This document shows, piece by piece, positions 55,052 to 64,000 of a DNA stretch of 64,000 nucleotides; the first letter of the stretch is position 1; every line of letters begins with the position of its first letter. The position numbers and the translations under genes are program-made. This stretch comes from Mansonella perstans (taxonomy: Eukaryota > Nematoda > Chromadorea > Rhabditida > Onchocercidae). The stretch lies in contig JBAMDO010000005.1 of the NCBI GenBank assembly GCA_037074765.1, forward strand, positions 329,466 through 393,465, read 5' to 3'. Under the pieces are notes generated by a model that saw only the letters and a list, made by a program, of their open reading frames with translations, was not told the origin of the DNA and made no database searches.

Positions 55052-57410
55052 GAAACGAAAAAAGTAATACCATCTAAGGTTTGATTGTCATCACAGAGAT
55101 GAAGAACAATTTTGCCAACATAAACATGATACGACGTTTGGTCAAAATCAAAATTGCGAAATACAGCTGACGTCGGGACCGAAGATGGCGATTTGACTAC
55201 TGGCAGTTTTACTTCAACATGCTTTAAAGATAAATGGTTAATAAAAACTTAAGGAATTACACCACAAATGACTGTGTGCAAAGCGACCAAATATGAAGTT
55301 TGTCTTTGATAAAAAAAACAGATATATAAAACTCAACCTGTGTGTGGTCTAACTTCGGCACTTTCTTGGGAGCCGTCCTGATTATATTCATAATATGATC
55401 ATAAAATGTGATAGCAGACCGCACTTGCGGTAAAGTAGCAATCCATAAAATATCGTCTAGTATTACTTGTATACGACCACCAAGAACGCTACCATCTAAA
55501 AATGATTTTTTTTTTTAATTTCCTTAACTCATTAATACGCCTTACTCACAGTGCAATAAAGGACTGGGACACAGGTAATATAACTACCATGTTGTTTCGT
55601 TATACCTGTAAGATGTGATCTTTAATAAATTCTTACCAACAGTGGACTTTTTCACACTGATCCTACTTTTACCACTACTTGTGATTAGCCTTAATGGAGC
55701 ATTTATTGCATTTCGTGAAGAATTAGCTTGCGTAGATGCTTCGATGCGCAGTAATTGCCAAGTTACCTGATTTACAAAACTAATAAAACATATAATATTG
55801 TAAAGAATACAAAATAACATGGAAATATTTAAGCTAAGGGTTAATCGACAAGCTTTGTAATCCTTATAAAGCGGAAAAATATCAAATGCTATGAAATGTT
55901 TTGAAAAATAGACCATTTTAAACATAAGCAATCTGCCGGTAGCCGTATCTACAATTCTAGTATATCGCAAATCACTGACTGTTTGCCAACCCGGACTCTT
56001 ACTTTCAACCGCTAATCTCGATAGCTGGAAAGAAGACTTCTGTAATTCAGTGAAAATTCTGGTGAAGAAATCAGGGTTGAATATGAATAGGGAGTCCAGC
56101 AACTTACTATCAAAGAACCTCGAAAAACACCAGAATCGAAATTAATCTCCACCGAATTAACATAAAGTGACATTAATTCCGCAACCCGATTAGCAAATCC
56201 ATATGCTGCATCTCCAAAGTCACTAAAATAATATTTTTTTAACTCTGATAACCAATAAGAACACTTCAACGGAAACATATAAATCTTGATGGTGAAGAAA
56301 TATACCTCAAACAGCTTGACTCGCAGCAAACAATTTCTTCTGAACTTAGTTCGACTTCTACCCGTACTTCATCAATAAACTGAAAACAGATTGCAACAAA
56401 ATGAAGGACGAAATATCTGAAGTAATTCCGAAGTAATACTTTACGGAATGCGAAAACTTTAGCAAGAATTCCGTTGTTTTAATCCGAATAATGTTAGAAA
56501 GGTTGAACTTAATATCCAAAATGTAAAAGAATTAAACCTGATGAAAGCTGTTATATCAAGAAAATTATAAGCATAATCGAAAATCTTCTTTTTTTTTCAG
56601 CTTATTTCTAATAATTTCGTGTTTCAAACAGCTTTCATCATAAACTTACTATAAACTTACTAGTTTAACAGGTTGTGATTTTAACTTCGTCCATGGAACT
56701 TTAACAGCTATTCTATTACAAACTGCTTGTTTAACTCGCAACCATGTTGGTAATTCAAGTACCTGCAAAAAAGTAAACATACTGCTTTGTTGAGGTGATC
56801 ATTTTATCATATTGTAATACTAAATGCCATAAAATATGAGTTTTTGAGCGGAAATAATAATAAAACAAAAATATGAAATTAGATGTCTGCAGCTCACAAA
56901 TAGTGTAACGAATGCTTCTGCTCGATAATTATTTAACTTCATACAATTTTGGATTATGCTTAGTAATTTATCAGTTAGAACCTTATAATTATTCAAAATA
57001 CAAACAGTGGAAGTAAGAATCAAGTTATTTTTGCATTTTTGAACTAATCAGGGTAATAAAAATATCTTAGAAAGAATACAAGCAAATATAAAGAGAATCA
57101 GACAGAAAAAAAACTAACTTCACTTAATACAATTTCGTTCAACTCGATATCCTTTAGTTCGCCTTTCCCACTCAAAATCTGTACGCTAATCTGATCAGCT
57201 GTGATATTTCGAACAAATCTGAAATTTAACTGAAAGTAACACATCATTCCATGAAATATGTTTCTTTCCTTTTTTTTGGTAGTTTGTCTTGCTATATTCA
57301 AAAAAAGAGAATTCAGAAAAGTTTGGAAAAGAACAAAATCTTACGAAAGAACATATCAGAAATTACTTTGAAAGATGCTTGATAATTTGATTTTTGATAA
57401 TACTTGCCAT
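26923..57410 (-). CDS. bridge-like lipid transfer protein 3 (SHIP164/UHRF1BP1 family)
   Basis: Family members have an N-terminal chorein domain and a lipid-carrying groove and act in endosomal and retrograde traffic. Exon 1 (57410-57367) encodes MASIIKNQIIKHLSK. Exon 2 (57218-57119) has NITADQISVQILSG, and exon 3 (56762-56661) LPTWLRVKQ and VPWTKLKSQP. Fifteen more exons continue to 52459, matching the family order (DDILWIA, LRLSVDFYP, LEFTSFYHPESENFP, INLLMPK, VNHFQFLQIMRL). Exon 18 ends one base over. A 23,007-bp intron follows, then exons 29451-29311, 29125-29021, 28601-28522, 28355-28267, 27869-27825, 27746-27581, 27250-27113 and a short last exon at 26943-26923. The C-terminal block contains LPAFIYDDQ and VPLNLKIN, where the human protein has its last conserved region. 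All junctions keep phase, for about 1,040 residues against roughly 1,460 in human. The last exon (IITDNI, stop) is the weakest part. Confidence 0.85.
29460..32980. other. non-coding part of the giant intron, upstream of the first LRR gene
   Basis: AT-rich with no supported exon on either strand. It contains a T run of just over 20 bases near 31170-31190. The last few hundred bases presumably hold the promoter of the first LRR gene. Confidence 0.6.
32981..39278 (+). CDS. LRR gene A: type I membrane LRR protein
   Basis: Fifteen exons give about 919 residues. The ATG at 32981 opens a hydrophobic signal peptide, then an LRR N-cap with CPSFDSCICDD. Exons from 33830 to 36644 carry LRRs (LDLSDNCLSSIP, LDLSHNAI, LYLRNNLI, LDLSENIL, LNLRNNSL, LDLSSNLI). 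The exon at 36748 adds the cysteine C-cap (DNPLNCDEKLDWL). About 320 residues without LRRs follow (37102-38827). The exon at 39049-39278 encodes a membrane helix (GAASIAVLGLICVYM), then KRKR and a short tail of about 55 residues. It resembles nematode extracellular-LRR proteins such as PAN-1, LET-4 or EGG-6, but I cannot pick one. It is the first of three tandem paralogues and lies inside a BLTP3 intron. Confidence 0.88.
37709..38423 (+). other. repeated motif in the membrane-proximal region of LRR A
   Basis: Two adjacent exons (37709-37960 and 38160-38423) each encode a block of the same shape: PPGVIAHVLRGGQIPGLSP and PKPVIDALFRGEVPDFTLLP. Both have a proline, VI, a hydrophobic-RG segment, a (V/I)P and a further proline before an amphipathic helix. 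This looks like an internal duplication. I know no named domain for it. Confidence 0.5.
39279..41205. other. intergenic between LRR A and LRR B
   Basis: About 1.9 kb with no supported exon. Base composition turns GC-richer and CpG-containing near 40,960-41,200, just before the shared 21-bp element, which fits a promoter region for LRR B. Confidence 0.55.
41206..41226 (+). promoter_or_regulatory. 21-bp element upstream of LRR B (GATA-type core)
   Basis: AAATCACC, A, ACCATTATCTGT. It matches 20 of 21 bases with 48554-48574 upstream of LRR C. It contains TTATCT, the reverse complement of the GATA site AGATAA, and lies about 170 bases before the ATG. Confidence 0.6.
41398..46890 (+). CDS. LRR gene B: membrane LRR protein with long N-terminal extension
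   Basis: Nine exons (first 41398-42333, last 46803-46890) give about 965 residues. The first ~155 residues are hydrophilic, rich in Asn, Asp, Arg and Tyr. A hydrophobic stretch (FIGSFVLFVSTVRVLLA) follows, then the LRR N-cap (CPEIITSICRCDD). LRRs run through the exon ending at 44992 (LDLSYNSI, LILHHNNL, LDLSNNSI, LYLGENRI, LDLSNNKL). The C-cap begins at 45124 (ENPLVCSEG). A long Ser/Thr/Pro/Asn-rich stalk (45124-46120) leads to a membrane helix at 46456 (VIILICLSTVAIVMAAVLIG). The cytoplasmic tail of about 65 residues has several tyrosines and ends TSYGTTGYYK. Failure to splice at 46668 gives an alternative end at 46702. Paralogous to the flanking LRR genes; C. elegans EGG-6 or LET-4 are plausible relatives. 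Confidence 0.87.
46891..48553. other. intergenic between LRR B and LRR C
   Basis: About 1.7 kb, AT-rich, with no supported exon on either strand. It should include the LRR B 3' UTR and the distal promoter of LRR C. Confidence 0.6.
48554..48574 (+). promoter_or_regulatory. 21-bp element upstream of LRR C (GATA-type core)
   Basis: Differs by one base from the element at 41206-41226, in the same orientation, and lies about 145 bases before the LRR C start. The TTATCT core is intact. Confidence 0.6.
48720..52129 (+). CDS. LRR gene C: secreted LRR protein
   Basis: Ten exons (48720-48944, 49107-49385, 49536-49682, 49988-50179, 50358-50459, 50604-50753, 50928-51045, 51227-51406, 51545-51804, 51971-52129) keep phase throughout and encode about 603 residues. 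The start gives a clear signal peptide (VILFFSVFVNCALA) followed by the N-cap (FCPKFLKNQTTCSCF). LRRs include LILDNNRI, LSLRCNKIGDI, LILDNNCL, LYLGNNNL, LNLEGNQI, VSLANNNI and LDLSHNKI. The C-cap at 51227 reads ENPMVCLQDG. The last ~140 residues are Thr/Pro-rich then charged, with no membrane helix, so the product should be secreted. C. elegans SYM-1 is the secreted relative that comes to mind, but the orthology is not tested. Confidence 0.88.
55021..55050. repeat. homopolymer A run of about 29 bases
   Basis: A single uninterrupted A tract in a BLTP3 intron, between the exons ending at 55071 and starting at 54992. It reads as poly-T on the sense strand of the gene. It is prone to length error in sequencing. 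Confidence 0.95.
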
Positions 57411-60400
57411 TGCTAATTAGTAGTACTCCTCCTAATACTGGCGATTGTTATTTACAAAAAACCTGTTCAAACAAAGTACACACATTATCAATTAATTTCA
57501 TAAATCCCTGCGACCGATAAATCATTAAAAATATCGCATAGTTTGAGTCTACTGATATTAGGAATAGTAATGCGGTTCGATTTTCATTTAAGAAAGGAAA
57601 AAAACCCACTGGTTCCTGGCCTGATTTCAAAAATAGAGCTAATATTTATTTAGTATCAGAATCTGATGAAATCACTTCAATTTTTGGTAGAGCAAAGTGC
57701 CACAGTTTGGAGTGCTATTTAGGTGTTCATTCGGTTCCACGGTTTCCATTCGGTTTTATAGGCGAATTTTTTCTATTTTAAAGATACACCGTAAATGAAA
57801 ACTCTATACCTAATAAAGAAAAATCAGATAACAAGGAACTCTCATTCTGTTTGCTAATTCTACGGATAACTCAATATCTCTGGTAGACAAACATTCGAAA
57901 TACTACTGAATAATTGTTTGACCCTAATAACCAACTTTGACAGGTGTGAATAACTTTTTGATGATCATTTCTGTTCAGTCAAAATTTCGGTTAAATGAAA
58001 TGACTCATTCCATCGATGCAAACTAGTGTGCTTACAAGTATATTACAAATATCGTATGAGGAAGATAAATATCATCTGGGATTCTAAGCAGAAATAAACT
58101 GAATATATGGTATCAACTTTGAACTTGAATATTTGCTTTTCTGCCCTTAAAAAATAAAATGTATCTTGTGCAAGCTATAAGTGTGAATCATACATAAGAA
58201 TTTGTGTAGAAAATGAATTCAACTAGCATTAAATGATAAAGACAGTTCTCACTAAGATCTCCCAGATAGTGCTCGGAACTCAATTAATTTAGCGTGTACA
58301 AAATCTCAAATCTCACAAGTCTACTGCAATGGATTACAAATAACAACAACAATCTGCCATCACGAAGTAGAATAACTTTCAGTATCCTCCTAGCCAATCT
58401 GTTGGCTTCATGTCACCGAGCCCACAACAAGTGGAAATGATACGGCATTTGTTGTGAAAAGTATTATTGAAAGACATATTATGCTGCTGAATAGCGAGAA
58501 GGGATATAGGTATAGGATGTAAGAATGTACAGTAAATGTATTACTAATATATATATATATAATATATAAATATATGTACAGTAAAAGGATGTAGTATGTA
58601 CAGTAATGATAGAGGATATAGGATGGTAGGATTCAAAGATGTACAGTAAAAAAAAGTACTGAGATAATTAGCAAATGCATGAATAAAAAATGTATTCAAA
58701 TTTTATTGAAAAGATAATTTGAGCTATTTGAAAATCTCCCAGTGTTGTTTACTTTTTCAAATTTATCGATAATATCAAAGATATTATGTTTTCAAAATTA
58801 ATGAATTACATATGTTTTAAAGAACTCAACAATTTTCATAGATTTATCGATTTTCAGCTACTGAAATTAGTTGATACATAACTTAGTTTTTATTCTTCGA
58901 AACTTGATAAAATTCATGCTAGGACAAGACTTTAATGATTAATACCTGAGAATGCAACCGATATGGAAAAAGGCAAATAGAATGAATGAGGCTATCCAAA
59001 GGCTATCCTCAATTTAAAAGTAACTGTATTAAGATGAAGCGATTATCAATTATAGCGGAGCTATTGGTCGGTTGTTCCAAAAAATACAGCATTCAAGAGT
59101 TGATAACTTCTTCGGTAGTATTTTCTGCTTTTAGAAAATTTTGTTACGTCGCTTGAAAATGTCAATTTTAGCCTTTAAAAGAACGTTAGAATTGCAAGCA
59201 AACATAATTTTTACAAGGTCTGAATAAGTGATTGTTTTGCAAAACATTTGAGATTGTAAGAAATTTCTCTAATATTTGCAAGTAGTTTACAAATGGAAAC
59301 TATCTTCACATGTTGGAGAAATTTTCTGTTTTTTGCTGAGAAAAAATTAGACGTAGTTGAGTGTATGCTGTAGTAAAAGTTCTCTTCAAAAAATATTTAA
59401 AATAATTGTATGGCTTAATTATACGTTTTAGTTGTATTTTTTATTCGCATGAGTAATATTTGGATGGGACTGAATAATTAATAATGTCCACATCACTTAA
59501 ATACCGGAAGTGTACTTATGCTTCTTATTTTCCTTTGCAGGTTAGTGCAATTTCTTTCTTAAGGAATCAGTTGAGCTCTTCCAACCAAATGCAAATAAAC
59601 TTTTTAAAATTCCCATGCCTATTTATTTCCCCTCTATCCAGAAATACAGACCGATTCTCTTACTTCTACTGTTTCCTATGCATAACTATTAGAAGCAGGA
59701 ATTCTTTTCTGTTCACACCAAAACCACCGTAAATTTTGTTGCTCACAATCGCTTTGATAAACTACAAATCCATCACTTAGATATCATTTATTGTATCAAT
59801 GATTTTTATTGTTTCTTTAAACATTAAAGTGACAATCAATGATTGTCGTCCTCATACATTTCAGAAAAATAATAAATTTTTTATTAGTTCTAAGACAAAT
59901 TCCAAATGAAAAAGAAAGCTAATTTATCTGTTATTTTAACCGAATCTATTTAGAGTCCACAATTGCATATCGAGAATGAAATGAGTAAATATTCTGACGT
60001 GCGATATATTTGTGAGGTGTAAGTTATGAGATGAATTCAGATTTAGAACTACATTGAAACCAAACAGCTAATGTCAATATATAAAGGAAATAATGTCTAT
60101 ACACGGTATTGTAGAAAATAATGACTTTTTGAAGACCGTTTTGCAGAGATGAACGGTTAGGCGTCTTTGTGAGATTATATGCAATAGTAGAAAGTTCTGT
60201 GCAGAAAATTAGACCTGAAATGCTTATCGAACAGATTCGGGCTCAAATTTTGCCTTTTGACCAGACATTCGGTGAACACCCGATCAACGGTATTGGAAAT
60301 GACGCTCAGGTCCGTAATTTGCTAAAAATTATTCGAACTGGTTGAAATTGCTATCAGATTATCCGCTAAAAAATTCCTTGTAAAGGAAATTGTTCAGTAG

Positions 60401-61880
60401 GTTGTACACTCCTTATCATTAAACCTTGAATAAATTCGATGAATTCAGTTGATGCGAAGAAATATAATTTTTAGAAGTTTACGTCACGGAAGGATGTTTA
60501 CGTATAGTTACAAACAATAGGTATCACTTCTTTGCCATCCCTCTTACCGCAACACTTTTGCAATACTCAGCATGAAATACACATCTTCAAAATCAGTGTC
60601 ACTTTGCCAGTCATTGCTTATACGGTCACAGTATTATCAACAACATACTTATCGCATATGTTTATCACTCTTTAATTCCTATAGCAAATATTATCTGCAA
60701 ACGTGTTTACCTATTCCTGAATTTTTTTTTCATGGATTTCACAGAGACCATTATTTGGTTAATTCAGTTAGTCGGCCTTCTTAGTACAATATTATCCTCA
60801 ATTAAACGATTATGTTCTCAAGTGTGCAAAGAACAAGAAGGAACGGCAAACGTTGCAATTATTATAGTACGCGAGCGTATTATTCTTTGTGGCATTTTGG
60901 GAGATATAGTGTAAGAAATTACATATATTACAGTTGGAAAGTTGATGGCAGACTTCATTTAGAGTTGATGTGCAAAGATTTTAACAGCCATTTTGAGCTG
61001 ATACAGTAAATATCAGACTGTTGTTTGCAAAACATAAAATGTACAAAAGGAAAAAAAGTTTTTAGCAATTTGACAACTCATATTATTGACATCAATTTTG
61101 TTCATTTTCCTCCAAAGTTGAATTCTTTAGCTTTGTTTTGCTACGAAAAAATGCTGACTCCTATGCAAGCACAGTTGGCTCTCAACAGTACACGCTTTTC
61201 AGCAACTGCTATACACCACAGACATTGGTATTGCCAACTTTTGTTATTTAAATTTTGCTTAAAATGAAAGGTGGAAGTGAAAAGTTTCACATTTTTTGTA
61301 ATGAGACTAATCTGATCAATTAGATTAAAGATCTTACCCATCTTCATAACTTGAAATTGTCACTATAACGATATCGAGAGAAATCATGAAGTCTGAAAGC
61401 TATATTACAGACAGGGAGTAATTCTGCAACAACAAACACTCTCGTACATATTTATGTTCATAAGGTTAATATCTTCCTTCAATATTTGTTGTAAAGGCTG
61501 TGAATATCAATATGATTTCTTCCGCCGCCTATTTTAACAACGGAAAAAGATGAAATTGAAAGATAGCAATGCTCTTTATTCTTTTATTAATATTATAAAA
61601 ATTTGCTTAATGTCCAAAATTTACAATACCCGAAATTTGTAGATGCAACCATCAGACTTGCGCTTTTTTCTATTTACCAGAGAATCAGTTCGAATGTTAT
61701 TAAAATCAGTTCCATCGCTAAATTTATTCACAAAAAGTTTTGGTTAGTTTAGTGTTGCATTTGCAGATCTAATCCAAGTATAATATCTTAATTTGTAAGC
61801 TCATGTAATGTTAGGTTATCAGGACGAATATTCCCAAATTTCATCGAATATTTCTCAATATTGAAACTTTCGAACTTTGC
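57411..61880. other. intergenic between divergent genes
   Basis: About 4.5 kb between the start of BLTP3 (minus) and the coiled-coil gene (plus). Short open frames exist near 59,484-59,732 and 60,572-61,267 but show no domain, no phase-matched partner and no family resemblance. Upstream exons of the coiled-coil gene could hide here. Confidence 0.55.
58519..58660. repeat. cluster of ATGTACAGTAA repeats with an AT-rich tract
   Basis: ATGTACAGTAA occurs four times within about 130 bases, beginning near 58524, 58573, 58593 and 58638, around a TATATATA stretch. Each unit carries the palindrome TGTACA. It looks like a decayed tandem repeat. Confidence 0.75.
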
Positions 61881-61890
61881 AGACGACATG
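61876..61890 (+). promoter_or_regulatory. probable trans-splice acceptor and start of the coiled-coil gene
   Basis: AACTTTGCAG, then ACGAC and ATG. The spacing resembles that of the small minus-strand gene at 1158. It could equally be an internal acceptor. Confidence 0.4.
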
Positions 61891-63030
61891 ATATGGTTAT
61901 TGTATTTATGGCAAACAGAAATGTACTCGAAAGATCCATATAAAGTACCTGCAGTTGGATTCTTACTTGTTGATAATTTGTCAAAATTGATTGAGGATAG
62001 CGGTACCCGTTTGGACCCGAACTTCACGGAACAATTATTTGAATTAAGCGAAAAAATCAGGAACCGACAGTTCCAAGCACAAGAAACAAAACGAGAAGAA
62101 AGACAAAGGATGCTAGCAAAAAAACTAATTGCACAATCGGAAATGTTCGAGAAATCAAGCAATTCGACAAATGAGTTTACCGTTCTCTTGCAAACGAAAT
62201 TAAAAAAGCTTCGGACAAAGTACGACGGAATAACGAAGCTTATCGATGAATTGCTTCATCAAGAACGGGATGAAATGTTGGCTTATATAAAGCGTGAAAA
62301 AGAAATCTTGAATTTAAAGAAAGAATGTGAGCGACAAACGATGCTAAAAGAACAAGTACTGAATTTACAACAACGACAGCAAAAACAACTGATTGAATTG
62401 CGGATTCTCTTCCTTAAAATCCTGAAATATCAAGACATTGTAGGATGTGAACTGCTAACAAACATTGAAAAACTGGAACAAACGTCAGATATGTCGAAGT
62501 TTGGAGCCGACGAATTTTATTTTCAACGAATATATCGCCACTATGAACGAATGCGAAATATCACGTCGTTTCAGACCAGAATGGAGCAAAATTTGGAAAA
62601 TTCGAAGATAGAAATGCAAGAAATAATTAAAAATAGCTTTAAGATGCAGGGGAAGATAGATAGACTTGTATCACAGGTAATTTCCATCACCATTTTCTCT
62701 TAAACCATTTGAGATTCAATTGCCAATCTTTCATTTTATAAGTTAGATTAATTTCATATCGAGCCATCAAAAAATTAATCCTTCAGCACAATAAAATAAT
62801 AACTTTCTTAAGCAGAACGGAATTGGAGATTTTTATAGGTTGAACGGGACAAACAATCGGTTGGACGATTACAAGGGACTGGACCAATATCAGGGCAGGT
62901 CTACTTTAGAGGTGCTAGAATACATCATCCAGATAAATACTTCCTTGATGACAGTACATTTTCAAAGCGTCATTGGTTTCGACGTCAAAATAGAGGAGCG
63001 TGGAATAATAATTATAATAGAAACAATTAA
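61888..63030 (+). CDS. coiled-coil protein, family not recognised
   Basis: Exon 1 (to 62676) ends CAG|GTAATT in phase 0 and exon 2 (62839-63030) follows TTATAG. The product is about 326 residues if it starts at the ATG at 61888, five bases after a TTTGCAG acceptor that may be a spliced-leader site. The first ~60 residues include VPAVGFLLVDNLSKLIED. From about 70 to 265 it is long charged helix (LSEKIRNRQFQAQETKREE, LKKECERQTMLKEQ), typical of a coiled coil. The tail leaves the coil and ends Arg/Asn-rich (RRQNRGAWNNNYNRNN). No signal peptide. I cannot assign a function. The helix-and-tail layout could fit a scaffold or nucleoporin-like protein, but no motif shows it. Upstream exons are possible because the frame is open before the acceptor. 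Confidence 0.7.
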
Positions 63031-63850
63031 CACATTTGCTAATCATAAATTTCCGTCTTTTTCATTATTCATCGTTTGTCTTAAATAAATTTGGTATTAC
63101 AGTCTGTTTTCTGCTTTGAACTGAATAGTAACAGGAAAAGGTGCATATGAAATTCAATGGGAATTCAAGGAAATTGGTTGAGATATTAAATGAGTTGAAT
63201 GTTTTGTGTAAGTCTTTTGTGTGACTTATTCCATATACTTTCAATATTTCTGACTTAATCCTGGCAACAGAATAAAATTAAGCTTCATGGACTTCTTGAA
63301 ACGTGTACTTTATTATGATGAGTTAACTTTATTCCATCAGAACACCTCTTTGTTAGTAACATATGCTGTAGATAGCAGTGTGATGACTGTTTAAGGCACT
63401 ATATGTTCTCGCTCGTTTTGGAAAGTGTAATTTAATTAGCATTTTACAATATATTAATTGTCAATTATGTAAAAATATTTTGGAAATAGGTATAAGGATA
63501 AGATTGTCCTAATGAATGATTTCATTTTTGATAATCTACACACTTCGATGCAACATAATACAAAAAAAAATTTTAGCTATTTATTTTTCCAAAAAAGATT
63601 TTTGATATATGCTTTCATGTAACCGCTTTCAAATACAAAAAAATTTATCGTAATTTCAATTCAATGCTGAAAAAATTTGAATTATATATGGTTAGAGATT
63701 TTCCTTCTCTTGATTTTTTGTATAGATGCCATCATGGATCATTACGATCAAATCATCTTTTTTTCTCTTTTGACCGTAAGCTTATTGTTTTAAACTTTTA
63801 ATCACAGCTAACATTTTCCTATCTTCTTCATTCCCTTTTTCATAAGTTAT
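63031..63850. other. non-coding sequence downstream of the coiled-coil gene
   Basis: AT-rich, with no supported exon. It contains the probable 3' UTR and leads into the retroelement fragment. Confidence 0.6.
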
Positions 63851-64000
63851 TGATGCAGAAGTAAGACACATGCCAAAAGTGTCGATCTCCGAAAGGAACC
63901 AACAAAATCAGCTTCTCCTACGATAGTCAATTTACTTCAGTTGTCATTACCTACTTTTAGCGGTGATCCAAAACAATAAAGGGATTCTAGAGCAGCTTCA
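63850..64000 (+). mobile_element. decayed BEL/Pao-like retrotransposon gag fragment (cut by window edge)
   Basis: A plus-strand frame ends in LQLSLPTFSGDPKQ (about 63938-63979), the signature at the start of the DUF1759 gag-associated region of BEL/Pao LTR elements. Immediately after it are a stop codon, a one-base shift and a second stop, in positions where intact elements encode a conserved tryptophan-rich stretch. The copy is therefore inactive at this point. The upstream boundary is unclear, and the element may continue past the window. Confidence 0.55.

Overview
Nuclear DNA of a nematode, most likely a spirurid or filarial worm (inferred). It is AT-rich and packed with short introns that end in the nematode TTTTCAG-type acceptor. 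Several first exons begin a few bases after such an acceptor, as expected of spliced-leader trans-splicing. I rebuilt the genes exon by exon from reading frame, splice phase and protein family resemblance; no search was run.

Layout. (1) 13-1153, minus: a small unrecognised two-exon gene. (2) 1.2-10.5 kb: non-coding, with a CA microsatellite. (3) 10,560-24,733, plus: a phospholipase C-epsilon gene (C. elegans plc-1 type) with RasGEF, PH-like, EF-hand, X, Y, C2 and two RA regions. (4) 26,923-57,410, minus: one BLTP3/SHIP164-type (UHRF1BP1 family) chorein lipid-transfer gene. Its first 18 exons lie at 52.4-57.4 kb and its last eight at 26.9-29.5 kb. (5) 32,981-52,129, plus: three complete leucine-rich-repeat (LRR) genes in tandem. 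Two encode membrane proteins and one a secreted protein. All three sit in the 23-kb intron that separates the two BLTP3 blocks. (6) 61.9-63.0 kb, plus: an unrecognised coiled-coil gene. (7) The right edge enters a decayed BEL/Pao-like retrotransposon gag fragment.

How the genes relate. PLC-epsilon would make IP3 and diacylglycerol downstream of Ras/Rap/Rho GTPases, and BLTP3 moves lipid between membranes in endosomal traffic. The LRR cluster resembles the extracellular-LRR proteins that shape nematode apical matrix and epithelia. These are separate functions, but transcription of the BLTP3 host gene must cross the LRR cluster in antisense. The main points of interest are the nested cluster, a near-identical 21-bp GATA-type element upstream of two of the LRR genes, a long hydrophilic N-terminal extension on the middle LRR protein, and two splice junctions in the PLC gene that break the GT/phase rule.
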